From Chersky-840 sp963764205 (GTDB lineage: Bacteria; Actinomycetota; Acidimicrobiia; Acidimicrobiales; UBA8190): a DNA stretch of 64,000 bases. Positions 1-7,943 of the stretch are shown here, piece after piece. The stretch's first letter is position 1; each line of letters starts with the position of its first letter. Location of the stretch: assembly GCA_963764205.1 (NCBI GenBank), contig CAVXRN010000006.1, positions 1,116,001-1,180,000 on the forward strand, in the 5' to 3' direction. The translations under genes and the position numbers were made by a program. The notes under the pieces are model-generated. The model worked only from the letters and a program-made list of their open reading frames with translations, did no database searches and was not told where the DNA came from.

Positions 1-564
1 GATCATCCCCGACTTGAGGGCGAGCTTGTTGTCACCGCCGTAGACCCAGTGCCGGGGGAAGCTGCTGCCCCCGGTCAGGGCGAACGACGACGTCCCGTCG
101 GCGCGCAGCGTGAGGGCCAGGGTGGTCCAGGCGAGCGGGGCCGCGAACTGCACGTACGGCGCCCGCCGCACCCGGCGAGGGGCAGGCACCCCGGTGCGCC
201 CACCGGCGGTCTGGAAGAACGTCACCGCCGTGTCGCTCACCTCGGCGTCGGGACGGAGGTCAGGCAGCCCGATGGCCTCGAAGGCGACCTGTTTCTTGCC
301 CACCTGCAACAGTGTCGAGCACAACAGCCCGCCGCCGCCCTGGCCGTGGCCCACGACTCGACCACCGTCCACCTCGATCCAAGCCGTCAGCCGGTTGGCG
401 AAGCGGAACCGACCGTCGCGCTGGAGCTCATCGATGTCTTCGATGACATCGGGCGGAGGCGGGTCGTAGTTGGCCACCCCCGTCTCGAACGGCATTTTGG
501 TGAGACCACCCACGGCTTCGGACGGGATCCACGACAGGGACGTGACGGAGGACTCGATGCGCAT
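1..564 (-). CDS. Hypothetical protein, C-terminus cut by window edge
   Basis: The reverse strand is open from ATG at 564 to base 1, giving 188 codons without a stop. The protein starts MRIESSVTSLSWIPSEAV and ends in the window with WVYGGDNKLALKSGMI. It has no signal peptide or membrane segment and is rich in beta-type sequence. I do not recognise a characterised family; the N-terminus has the look of a conserved actinobacterial hypothetical protein, but I can assign no function. It lies on the same strand as the P450 and enoyl-CoA hydratase upstream, 136 bp after the P450 stop, so it may be the third gene of that unit. Confidence 0.6.
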   Translation of the reverse strand, partial: MRIESSVTSLSWIPSEAVGGLTKMPFETGVANYDPPPPDVIEDIDELQRDGRFRFANRLTAWIEVDGGRVVGHGQGGGGLLCSTLLQVGKKQVAFEAIGLPDLRPDAEVSDTAVTFFQTAGGRTGVPAPRRVRRAPYVQFAAPLAWTTLALTLRADGTSSFALTGGSSFPRHWVYGGDNKLALKSGMI

Positions 565-674
565 GGCGCCACCTCGTTTTCGGCTCGCTGGTGGAACAGT
601 AGCGAGCGGGGGACCCGGGCCCAAGGGTGAGAGCCGGTGTCATGGGGTGGGGGTGGCATCCCCCGGCGCCAGGG

Positions 675-713
675 TCAGGCGACAGGATCAGGCGGCGGAA
701 TCAGGCGGCCACG
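675..713 (-). repeat. 13-bp tandem repeat carrying the P450 stop codon
   Basis: Read on the minus strand, the P450 stop TGA (703-701) is followed by two further copies of a 13-bp unit (GCCGCC-TGA-TTCC type), with TGA again at 690-688 and 677-675. Because 13 is one more than a multiple of three, the three TGAs fall in three different reading frames. Confidence 0.85.
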
Positions 714-1909
714 AAGTGCAGTTCGGCCCGCTGGACCCCGGTGACGACCGACGAGGGGCTGCGCTGCACCACCCCGGCCCGCCCGACGTCCCCGAACCGG
801 TCGAGCAGCTCGTCGAGCACGACCCTGCCTTCGAGTCGCGCCAACGACGCCCCCAGGCAGAAGTGGTTGCCCTGGCCGAAGGCCAGGTGCGGGTTGGGGG
901 TCCGCCCGACGTCGAAGGAGGACGCGCTCGGGCCGAAGGCATCCTCGTCACGGTTGGCCGAGGCGAAGAGCATGAGCACGGGCTCGCCCGCAGCGATGGC
1001 CACGCCCCGCAGCTGCGTGTCCCGGGTGGCGGTCCGCATGAACGACACGACCGGTGAGGACCACCGCAGCATCTCCTCGACCGCGCTCGGGACGAGGGAA
1101 CGGTCGGCCCGGACCCGAGCCCACTGGCCCGGATGGTCGGCGAAGGCGAGGAGGCCCGAGCTGATGAGGTCGCGGGTGGTCTCGTTCCCCGCCACGAGGA
1201 GCTGGACCAGGAACATGGCGAGCTCGTCATCGCTCAGGCGCTCACCGTCCACGTCGACCTGCGCCAGCTGGGTGAGCACGTCGTCGCGCGGCTGCGCCCG
1301 GCGATCCTTGGCCGCGCCGACGAGGTACTCGATCATCTCCGTCATCAACCGGTTGCGCTTCTCCTCGGGCCAGTCCGTGGCGCCGGGGATGACGGCTTCG
1401 GACCACTCGTAGCACCGCTCCCACTCGTCGTCGGGCACGCCGAGGATGGCGCTGATCACCTGCAGCGGCAACGGCACGCTGAGCACCGAGACCACATCGG
1501 TGGCCGCGCCGGCGTCGATGCGGTCCGCCAGGGCGGCGGTGCGGGCCCGCACCAAGGGCTCGAGCGCCCGCACGGCCGACGGTTTGAACGCAGGCTGGAC
1601 CAGTCGGCGGTACCGGGTGTGCACGGGTGGGTCGGCGTGCATCATCGTCGGCGGCGACGTGTAGCTCGTCCCGATCTCCTCGACCAGGATCCCGCCACCG
1701 GCGCAGAAGGTGGCGTGGTCGTTCTCGACCGCGCTGACCTCGGCGTGGGTGGCGACGGCCCAGAACCCCAGTTCCTCGTTCCACGCCACGGGTGCCTCGG
1801 CCCGCAACCGGCGGTACAGCGGGTGGGGGTCGCTGCGGTACAGCTCGGGATCGGTGAGCCGCGCGGCGAGGTCCGTCCCTGGTCGCTCGCGCTCGGACAC
1901 GGCGCTCAC
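701..1909 (-). CDS. Cytochrome P450
   Basis: Soluble bacterial-type cytochrome P450 of about 402 residues, the usual length for the class. The I-helix motif AGNETTRD lies near residue 238, the ExxR motif is EMLR, and the heme-binding loop FGQGNHFCLG lies near residue 350 with its cysteine ligand. P450s of this type receive electrons from ferredoxin and hydroxylate small hydrophobic substrates; the substrate cannot be read from sequence. I start it at GTG 1909; a second in-frame GTG is at 1900. The much longer open frame upstream is antisense to the hydratase gene and unlikely to be coding. It follows the enoyl-CoA hydratase by 53 bp on the same strand, which suggests a shared lipid, steroid or terpenoid catabolic role (inference). 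Confidence 0.93.
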   Translation of the reverse strand: MSAVSERERPGTDLAARLTDPELYRSDPHPLYRRLRAEAPVAWNEELGFWAVATHAEVSAVENDHATFCAGGGILVEEIGTSYTSPPTMMHADPPVHTRYRRLVQPAFKPSAVRALEPLVRARTAALADRIDAGAATDVVSVLSVPLPLQVISAILGVPDDEWERCYEWSEAVIPGATDWPEEKRNRLMTEMIEYLVGAAKDRRAQPRDDVLTQLAQVDVDGERLSDDELAMFLVQLLVAGNETTRDLISSGLLAFADHPGQWARVRADRSLVPSAVEEMLRWSSPVVSFMRTATRDTQLRGVAIAAGEPVLMLFASANRDEDAFGPSASSFDVGRTPNPHLAFGQGNHFCLGASLARLEGRVVLDELLDRFGDVGRAGVVQRSPSSVVTGVQRAELHFVAA

Positions 1910-1962
1910 CCTATCCAGCCGTCGCCCTGTCCGGCCGGTCCCGGGTACCGCCGGGACCGGTG

Positions 1963-2805
1963 CTACAGCGACTGTCCCGGATCGGCGAACCTCGGCGGCC
2001 GGTGGGCGGTCAGCGCAGCCACACCCTCGGTGAAGTCCGGGCCGGTCATCATGACCCGAAGTCGTTCGTCGGCGTCGCGCGCCGCGGTGGCGGCGTCGCG
2101 GTGGAGGTCGGTGTAGAGCTGGAGCTTGGTGGAGGCGAGCGAAGCGGGGGAGACCTCGGTCGCCAACATGCGGGCGTAGTCGTAGACGCGTCCCATCAGC
2201 TCGTCGGCCGGGGTGACCGCGTTGACGAGCCCGATCTCGGCCGCCTCCTCGGCCAGGACGACGCGGCTCGACAGCAGCACGTCGGCGGCCCGGGTGAGGC
2301 CCACGAGTCGTGGCAGCAGCCACGACAATCCGAACTCGGCCGGAAGGCCGAGCCGTCCATGGGCCGTCGTCAGCTTGGCCCCGGCCGCGGCGAAGCGAAG
2401 GTCGCAGTGACACGCCAGTGCGAACCCCACGCCGGCCGCGGGCCCGTTCACCGCCGCGATGATGGGCTTGGGGATGCCGAAGTGGTATGCGAACTCGGCG
2501 TCGAACTCCGGGCGCACGCCGTAGCCGGGGCTCTCGAGGTCGGGCCCTGTCCCGGCGTCGTACCCGCCCTTCTCGACATGGCCCTCGAGTGCCCGGGTGT
2601 CGGCCCCGGCACAGAAGCCCCGTCCCGCGCCGGTGACGACAATGACGCGCACCGACCCGTCCGCCGCGGCCCGGGCCAGGAGGGACCGGTACTCGGTGTT
2701 CATCCGGCCCGTCCAGGCATTGAGCCGTTGCGGCCGGTCGAGGGTGATGGTGGCGACCGCGTCGGCGGCCTCGTAGCGCGTTACCTTCAAGTCACCGAGA
2801 TCCAC
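1963..2805 (-). CDS. Enoyl-CoA hydratase/isomerase family protein
   Basis: Crotonase-fold protein of 280 residues. The oxyanion-hole segments are visible as GRGFCAGAD and NGPAAGVGFALACHCDLRF, followed by the family block KLTTAHGRLGLPAEFGLSWLLPRLVG. The second catalytic Glu of true hydratases aligns near PAEFGLSW, so hydratase activity is plausible, but isomerase or hydrolase members cannot be excluded. An ATG at 2835 gives a longer form, but GTG 2805 has a strong GGAGAGGAG ribosome site five bases upstream and gives the normal family start, so I use it. First gene of a minus-strand set with the P450; divergent from the MpaB-like gene. Confidence 0.92.
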   Translation of the reverse strand: MDLGDLKVTRYEAADAVATITLDRPQRLNAWTGRMNTEYRSLLARAAADGSVRVIVVTGAGRGFCAGADTRALEGHVEKGGYDAGTGPDLESPGYGVRPEFDAEFAYHFGIPKPIIAAVNGPAAGVGFALACHCDLRFAAAGAKLTTAHGRLGLPAEFGLSWLLPRLVGLTRAADVLLSSRVVLAEEAAEIGLVNAVTPADELMGRVYDYARMLATEVSPASLASTKLQLYTDLHRDAATAARDADERLRVMMTGPDFTEGVAALTAHRPPRFADPGQSL

Positions 2806-2964
2806 CGACGCTCCTCTCCGGCGCCCGGCGGACATGACCCACGGCGCGGCACCGCGCTGTTGTGCGGGTGTTGGCCGACGAATTGCTCAAGTTCTGCCCG
2901 ACCCCGCCGATCATTTCTCTCGGACACCTTCAGTTCCAACCCCACACTCCAGCATCCCCAATGT

Positions 2965-2998
2965 CGAGAACCCCCACCAACCCCGGTGGGGGTTCTCG
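2965..2998. promoter_or_regulatory. Perfect 14-bp inverted repeat in a divergent promoter region
   Basis: The arms cgagaacccccacc (2965-2978) and ggtgggggttctcg (2985-2998) are exact complements with a 6-base loop. No T-run follows on either strand. It lies between the divergent hydratase (start 2805) and MpaB-like gene (start 3071), 73 bp before the latter. It could be an operator or an mRNA leader hairpin; I cannot tell which. Confidence 0.6.
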
Positions 2999-3070
2999 CG
3001 TCCGGGGGCAGTGGCAGGCGCCCCGGAGCCGGGCCCGAGCGCTCGAAACGGCCTCACGTACCATCGCACC

Positions 3071-3955
3071 ATGGCCCCGTCGTCCCCCGTGCTCGGCGCG
3101 CTGGACCCCGACGCATCGTTGCCGTTCGGGCGTCACAGCATCGTGCGGGCCGCGGTGGCCGAGCCGGTGACCGCCCTCCTGGTCCAACGGGCCCTCGTGA
3201 TGGAGGTGGCCCACCCCAAGGTGGCGGCCGCGGTGACCCACCACAGCCATTTCCGGCGCCGCCCGCTGAGCCGCGCCTGGGTCACCACCGACGCCGCCGT
3301 GCGCCTGGTCTTCGGCGACGAGCGCACGGCGCGGGGCGCGGCCCGCCAGATCTACGCCGTCCACGATCGCATCGAGGGGCAGCTCGACCGCGACGGTCAC
3401 AGCGCGGATTACACCGCGCACGACGCATCGCTGCTGGCGTGGGTATGGGCCACCTTGGTCGACACCACCGAGACGGCCTTCACCCGCTGGGTGCGCCCCT
3501 TGGACGCGGCCGAGGCCACGTCGTTCTACGCCGAGATGCGGGCATTCGCGCTGTTTCTCGGCATCCCCGACGACCTCCTTCCCGCCGATCGCGACGCGTT
3601 CTCCCGGTATCTCGAGGACGCGGTGTCGAGCGATCTCCTCGGAACGAGCGATGCCAGCCGGGCCATGGCGCGCCAGGTCCTGTGGTTCGAACACCGGGTC
3701 GTGCCTTCTCCGCTCGTCCGGGTGGAGCGCGTGCTCGCCCTGGCCACACTCGACCCTCGCATCGTCGACCGCCTGGGCGTCCGCCCCGGTCCCGCCGACG
3801 CCGAGCTCGGTCGCAGGCTCGACTCGTGGCTGACCGCGTACTACCGGCGACTGCCTCGACCTCCCCGGGTCCTGCCCGCGCTCTACGTCATGCTGCGCCG
3901 GCCGAGCATCGGGTTGGGCCGGCGGGCCCGGGGCGCCGTCGGCCAGGCGAGGTGA
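3071..3955 (+). CDS. MpaB/DUF2236 family oxygenase-like protein
   Basis: 294-residue protein with the pattern of the DUF2236 family (the ER-bound oxygenase MpaB / rubber-oxygenase catalytic domain). Visible family features are an N-terminal block VMEVAHPKVAAAVTHHSHF, with histidines likely to be heme contacts, and the later LFLGIPDDLLPADRDAFSRYL and RVLALATLDPRIVDRLG segments. Characterised relatives are heme-dependent oxygenases acting on polyisoprene or terpenoid chains; the substrate here is unknown. ATG 3071 is chosen because the upstream extension is proline-rich and runs through the hairpin. It is transcribed away from the hydratase/P450 pair. Confidence 0.82.
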   Translation: MAPSSPVLGALDPDASLPFGRHSIVRAAVAEPVTALLVQRALVMEVAHPKVAAAVTHHSHFRRRPLSRAWVTTDAAVRLVFGDERTARGAARQIYAVHDRIEGQLDRDGHSADYTAHDASLLAWVWATLVDTTETAFTRWVRPLDAAEATSFYAEMRAFALFLGIPDDLLPADRDAFSRYLEDAVSSDLLGTSDASRAMARQVLWFEHRVVPSPLVRVERVLALATLDPRIVDRLGVRPGPADAELGRRLDSWLTAYYRRLPRPPRVLPALYVMLRRPSIGLGRRARGAVGQAR

Positions 3956-4076
3956 CGATCCGGAACGGCCGGGGCTCTCACCAGGGACTTTCCGATCACG
4001 GCGGGCCCTGGCCCGGGCACCCCGAGGGCTCTGGTCGGGCCCACGCCGGGCTGCCGTCGGGCGACGGTCTGAATTG

Positions 4077-4102
4077 GTGGACATCGAATTATCACTGTCC
4101 AC
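4077..4102. promoter_or_regulatory. Inverted repeat and promoter-like region before a GGDEF-EAL gene
   Basis: GTGGACA (4077-4083) and TGTCCAC (4096-4102) form an exact 7-bp inverted repeat with a 12-base AT-rich spacer, unusual in this GC-rich DNA. A possible -10 (TATTGT, 4146-4151) lies downstream, which would place transcription near the ATG at 4160. An operator role is inference. Confidence 0.4.
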
Positions 4103-4240
4103 GGTCATGACTTCGCTACAAGCGGTGAAAACGGCCCGAACCCTTGTATTGTTGTCGGGATGTGGTCAGTATTCTCACTGATGCCACATACGCAGGCACT
4201 GAGAGTGATCCCTGCCGAGGCAGCTTCAGGAAAGGACGAA

Positions 4241-6571
4241 GTGAGCGACGCGCCTGGAGCGACCGGCTCTCGTCCCCTGCCGCCCTGGGGGTTGTTCCTG
4301 GCCGGGGGGCTCGCGGTCATCGCCCTGGGCGTCTCGGGCGTGCTGGGCCCGTTCGAGCCGACGGCGGTCTTCGTCATCGGCGTGACGACCCTGGTGGCGC
4401 TGGTCCTCGCGGTCCGTCACCATCGGCCCGCCCTCACCTGGCCGTGGTGGGCCATCTCGGGCTCCATGGCCTTCTTCCTCGTGGGCGGCGCGCTGCGGGT
4501 CGACCTCCACACCCTGGGCAACATCACCGCCAGCCGTTCGCTCGTCCCGGACCTGCTGTCGTTGCCCGGCTACGCCCTGGGCGCGGCGGGACTCCTCGGC
4601 TTCTCGCGCGCCCGCGACCGCGGTCGCCAGCGGCACTTCGGCGTGATCCTCGACGCCGTCATCGCCGCGTTGGCCATCCTGGCGGTCGCGTGGGTGTACG
4701 TCATCGACCCGGTGCTGTTCCAGTACCACACGCCGCTGACCATCCGGCTCGTGCTCACGTGCTACCCCGCCATGTCGATCTTCCTCGTGGTGGTCACAGT
4801 GCGCATCGCCTTCAGTCCCGAGCAGAACCGCGTCCCGTCCTACTGGTTCTTGCTCGCGGTGATGACGTGCATGTTCGTGGGGGACACGTTGTACATGTTC
4901 GCCGACATCGACCTCTTCAACGTGGCGGGACGCCTCCTCGACCTCCCCTACGCGCTCGCCTTCGTGGCGGCGGGGACGATGGCGCTGCACCCGTCGATGC
5001 GGGCTCTCACCGAACCGGCCGGCAACCGCCCGCAGGCCTCGTCGCCCGGGCGCATCGTGCTCGTGGCCATCGCGCTGCTCGTGCCTGCGGTCATCACGCT
5101 GCAACACCCCTCGAGCTCACTGCAGGACCGGGTGGCGCTGTTCCTGATCATCATCCTCCTGACCATCACCGCCGTGCTGCGCATCGTCCAGGCGCTTCAC
5201 ATCGCGGAGCGCTCCGAGGCCAATCTCGCCTACCAGGCCATGCACGACAGCCTCACCGGCCTGCCCAACCGCCGCATGATGCACAAGCACCTCACGACCG
5301 TGCTCGAACAGGCGTCGGTGGACGACACCCACGTGGCCCTGCTGTTCCTCGACCTCGACCGCTTCAAGCTGGTCAACGACACCCTCGGCCACACCCACGG
5401 TGACGAGCTGCTCATCGCCGTGGCCCGCCGGCTCAACGCGCACGTCCGACCCGGTGACCTCGTGACCCGCATCGGGGGCGACGAGTTCATGGTCGTCCTC
5501 GGCCACGTGGTGAGCGTGTCGCAGGCGTTGGACCTGGCCAACCGGCTCCGCTTCAGCCTGCGCGCCCCGTTCGTGGTGAACGGGATGGAGTTCTACGTGT
5601 CGGCCAGCATCGGCCTCGCCTTCGCCTCGGGCGACGACCCCAACGCCAATGCCGAGGTCCTGGTGCGAGACGCCGACACCGCGATGTACCAGGCCAAGGA
5701 TGCCGGGCGCGACGCGGTGGCGGTCTTCGACGAGTCGATGCGGACCAAGGTGTCCGAACGCGTCGAGCTCGAGCACGACCTGCGCCGGGCGGTCGAGCTG
5801 AGGCAGCTCCATCTCGTGTACCAACCCGTCGTGCGCATCCCCCACGGTCCCATCGAAGGGGTCGAGGCGCTCGTGCGTTGGGCCCATCCGACCCTGGGCG
5901 TGATCCCACCCGCCAAGTTCATCCCGTTGGCCGAGGAGAGCGGGCTGATCATGGGGATCGGGGAGTGGGTGCTCGAGGAGGCCCTGCGCCAACTCGCCGC
6001 GTGGCGCCACCAGACCACCGGGTTCGAGGACCTCTACGTGGCCGTCAACCTGTCGGGGGCCCAGCTGCACGACGAGCGGCTCGTGACCCGGGTGCACGAG
6101 GCGTTGGTGCGCCACGGCATCGAGGGTACGGCGCTGTGCCTGGAGCTGACCGAGTCGGTCGTCATGGAGGACCCGCTGGCGGCGGCGGACGTCCTCACGG
6201 CGCTGCGGAGCCTCGACGTGCGCCTGGCCATCGACGACTTCGGCACCGAGTACTCGTCCCTGGCCTACCTGAAGCGCTTCCCGGTCACGAGCCTCAAGAT
6301 CGACCGGTCCTTCGTGGACACCCTCGAGGACGAGGACAGCTCCGACGCCACCTTGATCACCGCCGTGGTGGCCATGGCGCACGCGCTCGGGATCACCACG
6401 ATCGCCGAGGGCGTGGAGACCACCAGCCAGGCCCATCGGCTCATGGAGCTCGGCTGTGACGCGCTGCAGGGCTATCTGTACTCGAGGCCGGTCCGAGCCG
6501 AGGGGCTCCCCTACGTCGTCAACTCGCTTTGGAAGCAGAGCGAGAACGTGCTGCAGGGCTCGGCATCGTAG
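4241..6571 (+). CDS. Membrane-anchored GGDEF-EAL c-di-GMP protein
   Basis: 776-residue protein. The N-terminal third (about residues 15-330) holds several hydrophobic segments that make an integral membrane sensor domain. The diguanylate cyclase domain follows with LTGLPNRRMMH and an intact GGDEF near residue 411, preceded at the standard spacing by RPGD, which fits the RxxD inhibitory site. The phosphodiesterase domain has EAL near residue 541 and DDFGTEYSSL near residue 664 (canonical DDFGTGYSSL). Both domains look catalytically complete, so the protein could make or degrade c-di-GMP. I chose GTG 4241 because AGGAAAGGA lies four bases upstream; ATG 4160 is an alternative, possibly leaderless start. 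Its 3' end overlaps the convergent GNAT-like gene by 53 bp. Confidence 0.93.
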   Translation: MSDAPGATGSRPLPPWGLFLAGGLAVIALGVSGVLGPFEPTAVFVIGVTTLVALVLAVRHHRPALTWPWWAISGSMAFFLVGGALRVDLHTLGNITASRSLVPDLLSLPGYALGAAGLLGFSRARDRGRQRHFGVILDAVIAALAILAVAWVYVIDPVLFQYHTPLTIRLVLTCYPAMSIFLVVVTVRIAFSPEQNRVPSYWFLLAVMTCMFVGDTLYMFADIDLFNVAGRLLDLPYALAFVAAGTMALHPSMRALTEPAGNRPQASSPGRIVLVAIALLVPAVITLQHPSSSLQDRVALFLIIILLTITAVLRIVQALHIAERSEANLAYQAMHDSLTGLPNRRMMHKHLTTVLEQASVDDTHVALLFLDLDRFKLVNDTLGHTHGDELLIAVARRLNAHVRPGDLVTRIGGDEFMVVLGHVVSVSQALDLANRLRFSLRAPFVVNGMEFYVSASIGLAFASGDDPNANAEVLVRDADTAMYQAKDAGRDAVAVFDESMRTKVSERVELEHDLRRAVELRQLHLVYQPVVRIPHGPIEGVEALVRWAHPTLGVIPPAKFIPLAEESGLIMGIGEWVLEEALRQLAAWRHQTTGFEDLYVAVNLSGAQLHDERLVTRVHEALVRHGIEGTALCLELTESVVMEDPLAAADVLTALRSLDVRLAIDDFGTEYSSLAYLKRFPVTSLKIDRSFVDTLEDEDSSDATLITAVVAMAHALGITTIAEGVETTSQAHRLMELGCDALQGYLYSRPVRAEGLPYVVNSLWKQSENVLQGSAS

Positions 6572-7334
6572 GCAGGCGGGGCGGCGCCACGAGGTCGACC
6601 ACACTGCGCAGGTCCAGGGGTGTGATCGCCGGCTCCATCCCAACGCCCCGGAAGTACAGCGCGTGGAGATCGGGGTCCGACGTCGCCAGTCGGCGCTCGG
6701 TGTCACCCACGTTGCACCACACCGGCATGCTCGCCGGCGAGCCCAGGTAGGGGTGTGCCGTCACGCCGGTGAAGCCTGCCATGGGCATGCGCAGCTTCCA
6801 CCGGATCATGCGGAACACCGGGACGTCGAGGATGGCGAGGAGCCAGTCGATCCCGCAGCACGGCGTGGCCAGGGCCAGCGCCTGGTACAGGCCCATGCTC
6901 ACGAGCCCCATGGTGGCCTTGCCCCGGTACTCGGGGGCGACCGCCAACGTTGCGATGTCCCACGTTCGGGCCAGGTCGATGTCGATGCCCGTGCGCTGCG
7001 CCATCGCGCTCACGGGCTCGCCCCAGACCGGGGCGGCGTCGTCGAGGGTCTTGAAGCCTGCGTGGGAAGGAAGCAGGATCCGCATCGTTCCCGCCGGCAC
7101 CATGCGCAGGTGGTCGATCACGCAGACGAAGACGCTCGCCTCGTCGTACGGTGCGTACTCCTTGTCCAGGAGCTCGGGCGTGTTGCCGAAGGTCTCCATG
7201 AACACGACCCGTTCGACGTGCCGGGCGAGCTCCGACGCCGGATCGGCGCTGCGGAACAGATACACACCCAGTGGAGCCGTCGTCCCCGGCCCCGTCACCC
7301 GGCGCGCCAGTCGACGCAGCGCGGCGTCGCCCAT
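6519..7334 (-). CDS. GNAT-fold acyltransferase, LuxI/N-acyl amino acid synthase-like
   Basis: 271-residue protein. The core resembles autoinducer synthases and FeeM-type N-acyl amino acid synthases: RVVF (compare RxxF of LuxI proteins), YAPYDEAS (YD), GTMRILLPS (RLLP) and TWDIATLAVAPEYRG, the last being a GNAT acyl-CoA/acyl-ACP binding strand-turn. The catalytic Glu of LuxI (WE.sRf) is not conserved; Asp is at that place. It is therefore an acyltransferase related to, but distinct from, AHL synthases. It begins 20 bp after the SAM-decarboxylase-like gene (ATG 7334; a TTG at 7352 is also possible), so the two are probably co-transcribed. The acyl donor and acceptor are unknown. Confidence 0.78.
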   Translation of the reverse strand: MGDAALRRLARRVTGPGTTAPLGVYLFRSADPASELARHVERVVFMETFGNTPELLDKEYAPYDEASVFVCVIDHLRMVPAGTMRILLPSHAGFKTLDDAAPVWGEPVSAMAQRTGIDIDLARTWDIATLAVAPEYRGKATMGLVSMGLYQALALATPCCGIDWLLAILDVPVFRMIRWKLRMPMAGFTGVTAHPYLGSPASMPVWCNVGDTERRLATSDPDLHALYFRGVGMEPAITPLDLRSVVDLVAPPRLPTMPSPAARSRSASKAS

Positions 7335-7354
7335 GTCCGTGGCGCTGCGCAACG

Positions 7355-7714
7355 TCAGAACGCCTTGGCCACGATCTGGTCGGCGCCGAAGAAACGCCGC
7401 GTGAACTCGACGGCGCGCTCCATGTCGAAGACCTTGCACGTGTACACGTCGACGCTGAAGAACCGCACCGGCCTGTCCCACGCGTAGAGATGGGCCCCGG
7501 ATCCCTCCCAGTGCACCCAGCCCGCCCAACCGAAACGATCGGACCGGTGGGTGACCGGGTCGAGCAGGATGGTCATGTCGCAGACGTCGGACAGCCCCAC
7601 CAGATACTCGCGAATGGCGGCGTCGGTGATCGGCGTGTCGCACGTCCCCTCGATCACCAACCGCTGCCGGCAGATCGTGGGCGCCAGATCAGGCATCGCA
7701 TCTCGGAACACCAT
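7355..7714 (-). CDS. S-adenosylmethionine decarboxylase-like (SpeD fold) protein
   Basis: 119-residue protein of the size of prokaryotic SpeD. The segment FSVDVYTCKVFDMERAVEFTRRFFGA matches the SpeD VDVfTCg...AvefikehF region. The pyruvoyl-forming ESH motif is not canonical: the corresponding stretch reads GSGAHLYAW, which keeps a Ser but loses the Glu and His. Self-cleavage and SAM decarboxylation are therefore uncertain, and a changed substrate is possible (inference; SpeD homologues with other decarboxylase activities are known). ATG 7714 gives the normal family length; ATG 7798 would add 28 residues. It is directly upstream of the GNAT-like gene and downstream of tetR on the same strand. 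Confidence 0.75.
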   Translation of the reverse strand: MVFRDAMPDLAPTICRQRLVIEGTCDTPITDAAIREYLVGLSDVCDMTILLDPVTHRSDRFGWAGWVHWEGSGAHLYAWDRPVRFFSVDVYTCKVFDMERAVEFTRRFFGADQIVAKAF

Positions 7715-7746
7715 CGCCGGGACCCCCACGGCACAAAGCGTACGAA

Positions 7747-7776
7747 CGAACGCCCGGGCAGAACAAGAGGCGTTCG
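7747..7776. promoter_or_regulatory. Inverted repeat upstream of the SpeD-like gene
   Basis: CGAACGCC (7747-7754) and GGCGTTCG (7769-7776) form an exact 8-bp inverted repeat with a 14-base spacer, 33-62 bp upstream of the SpeD-like start. It is a candidate operator; the neighbouring TetR protein is the obvious candidate ligand, but this is inference. Confidence 0.4.
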
Positions 7777-7858
7777 CTCTCTCACGCATGGTGACCAAAC
7801 AGCGCCCAGTGTGGTTGGTGTGGCGACTGCGTTCGAGGGCCGCGGGTGCGATCGCCCA

Positions 7859-7943
7859 GCCGGTCCCGCGCCGGTCCCGCGCCGGTCCCGCGCCGGTCCC
7901 GCGCCGGTCCCGCGCCGGTCCCGCGCCGGTCCCGCGCCGGTCA
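7859..7943 (-). repeat. 11-bp tandem repeat, seven copies, abutting the tetR stop
   Basis: Seven full copies of gccggtcccgc plus a partial copy. Read with tetR, the first unit is TGACCGGCGCG and contains the tetR stop codon; later units read GGACCGGCGCG, so only the T of TGA differs. The array fills the space between tetR and the SpeD-like promoter region. Confidence 0.9.

Noticed and set aside
701..2413. 570-codon reading frame through the P450 into the hydratase gene region
   Set aside because: The first 168 codons are out of frame with the real hydratase and Arg/Gly-rich, a typical high-GC shadow frame.
4077..4102. GTGGACA/TGTCCAC near the GGDEF-EAL gene as a relic of the IS481 end
   Set aside because: Only 7 bases per arm match and the rest of the terminal repeat is absent; an ordinary operator or chance is more likely.
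7859..7943. Short regular repeats as a CRISPR array
   Set aside because: The units are contiguous without spacers and only 11 bp long; no cas genes are near. The same holds for 9301-9340, 14055-14110 and 24026-24079.
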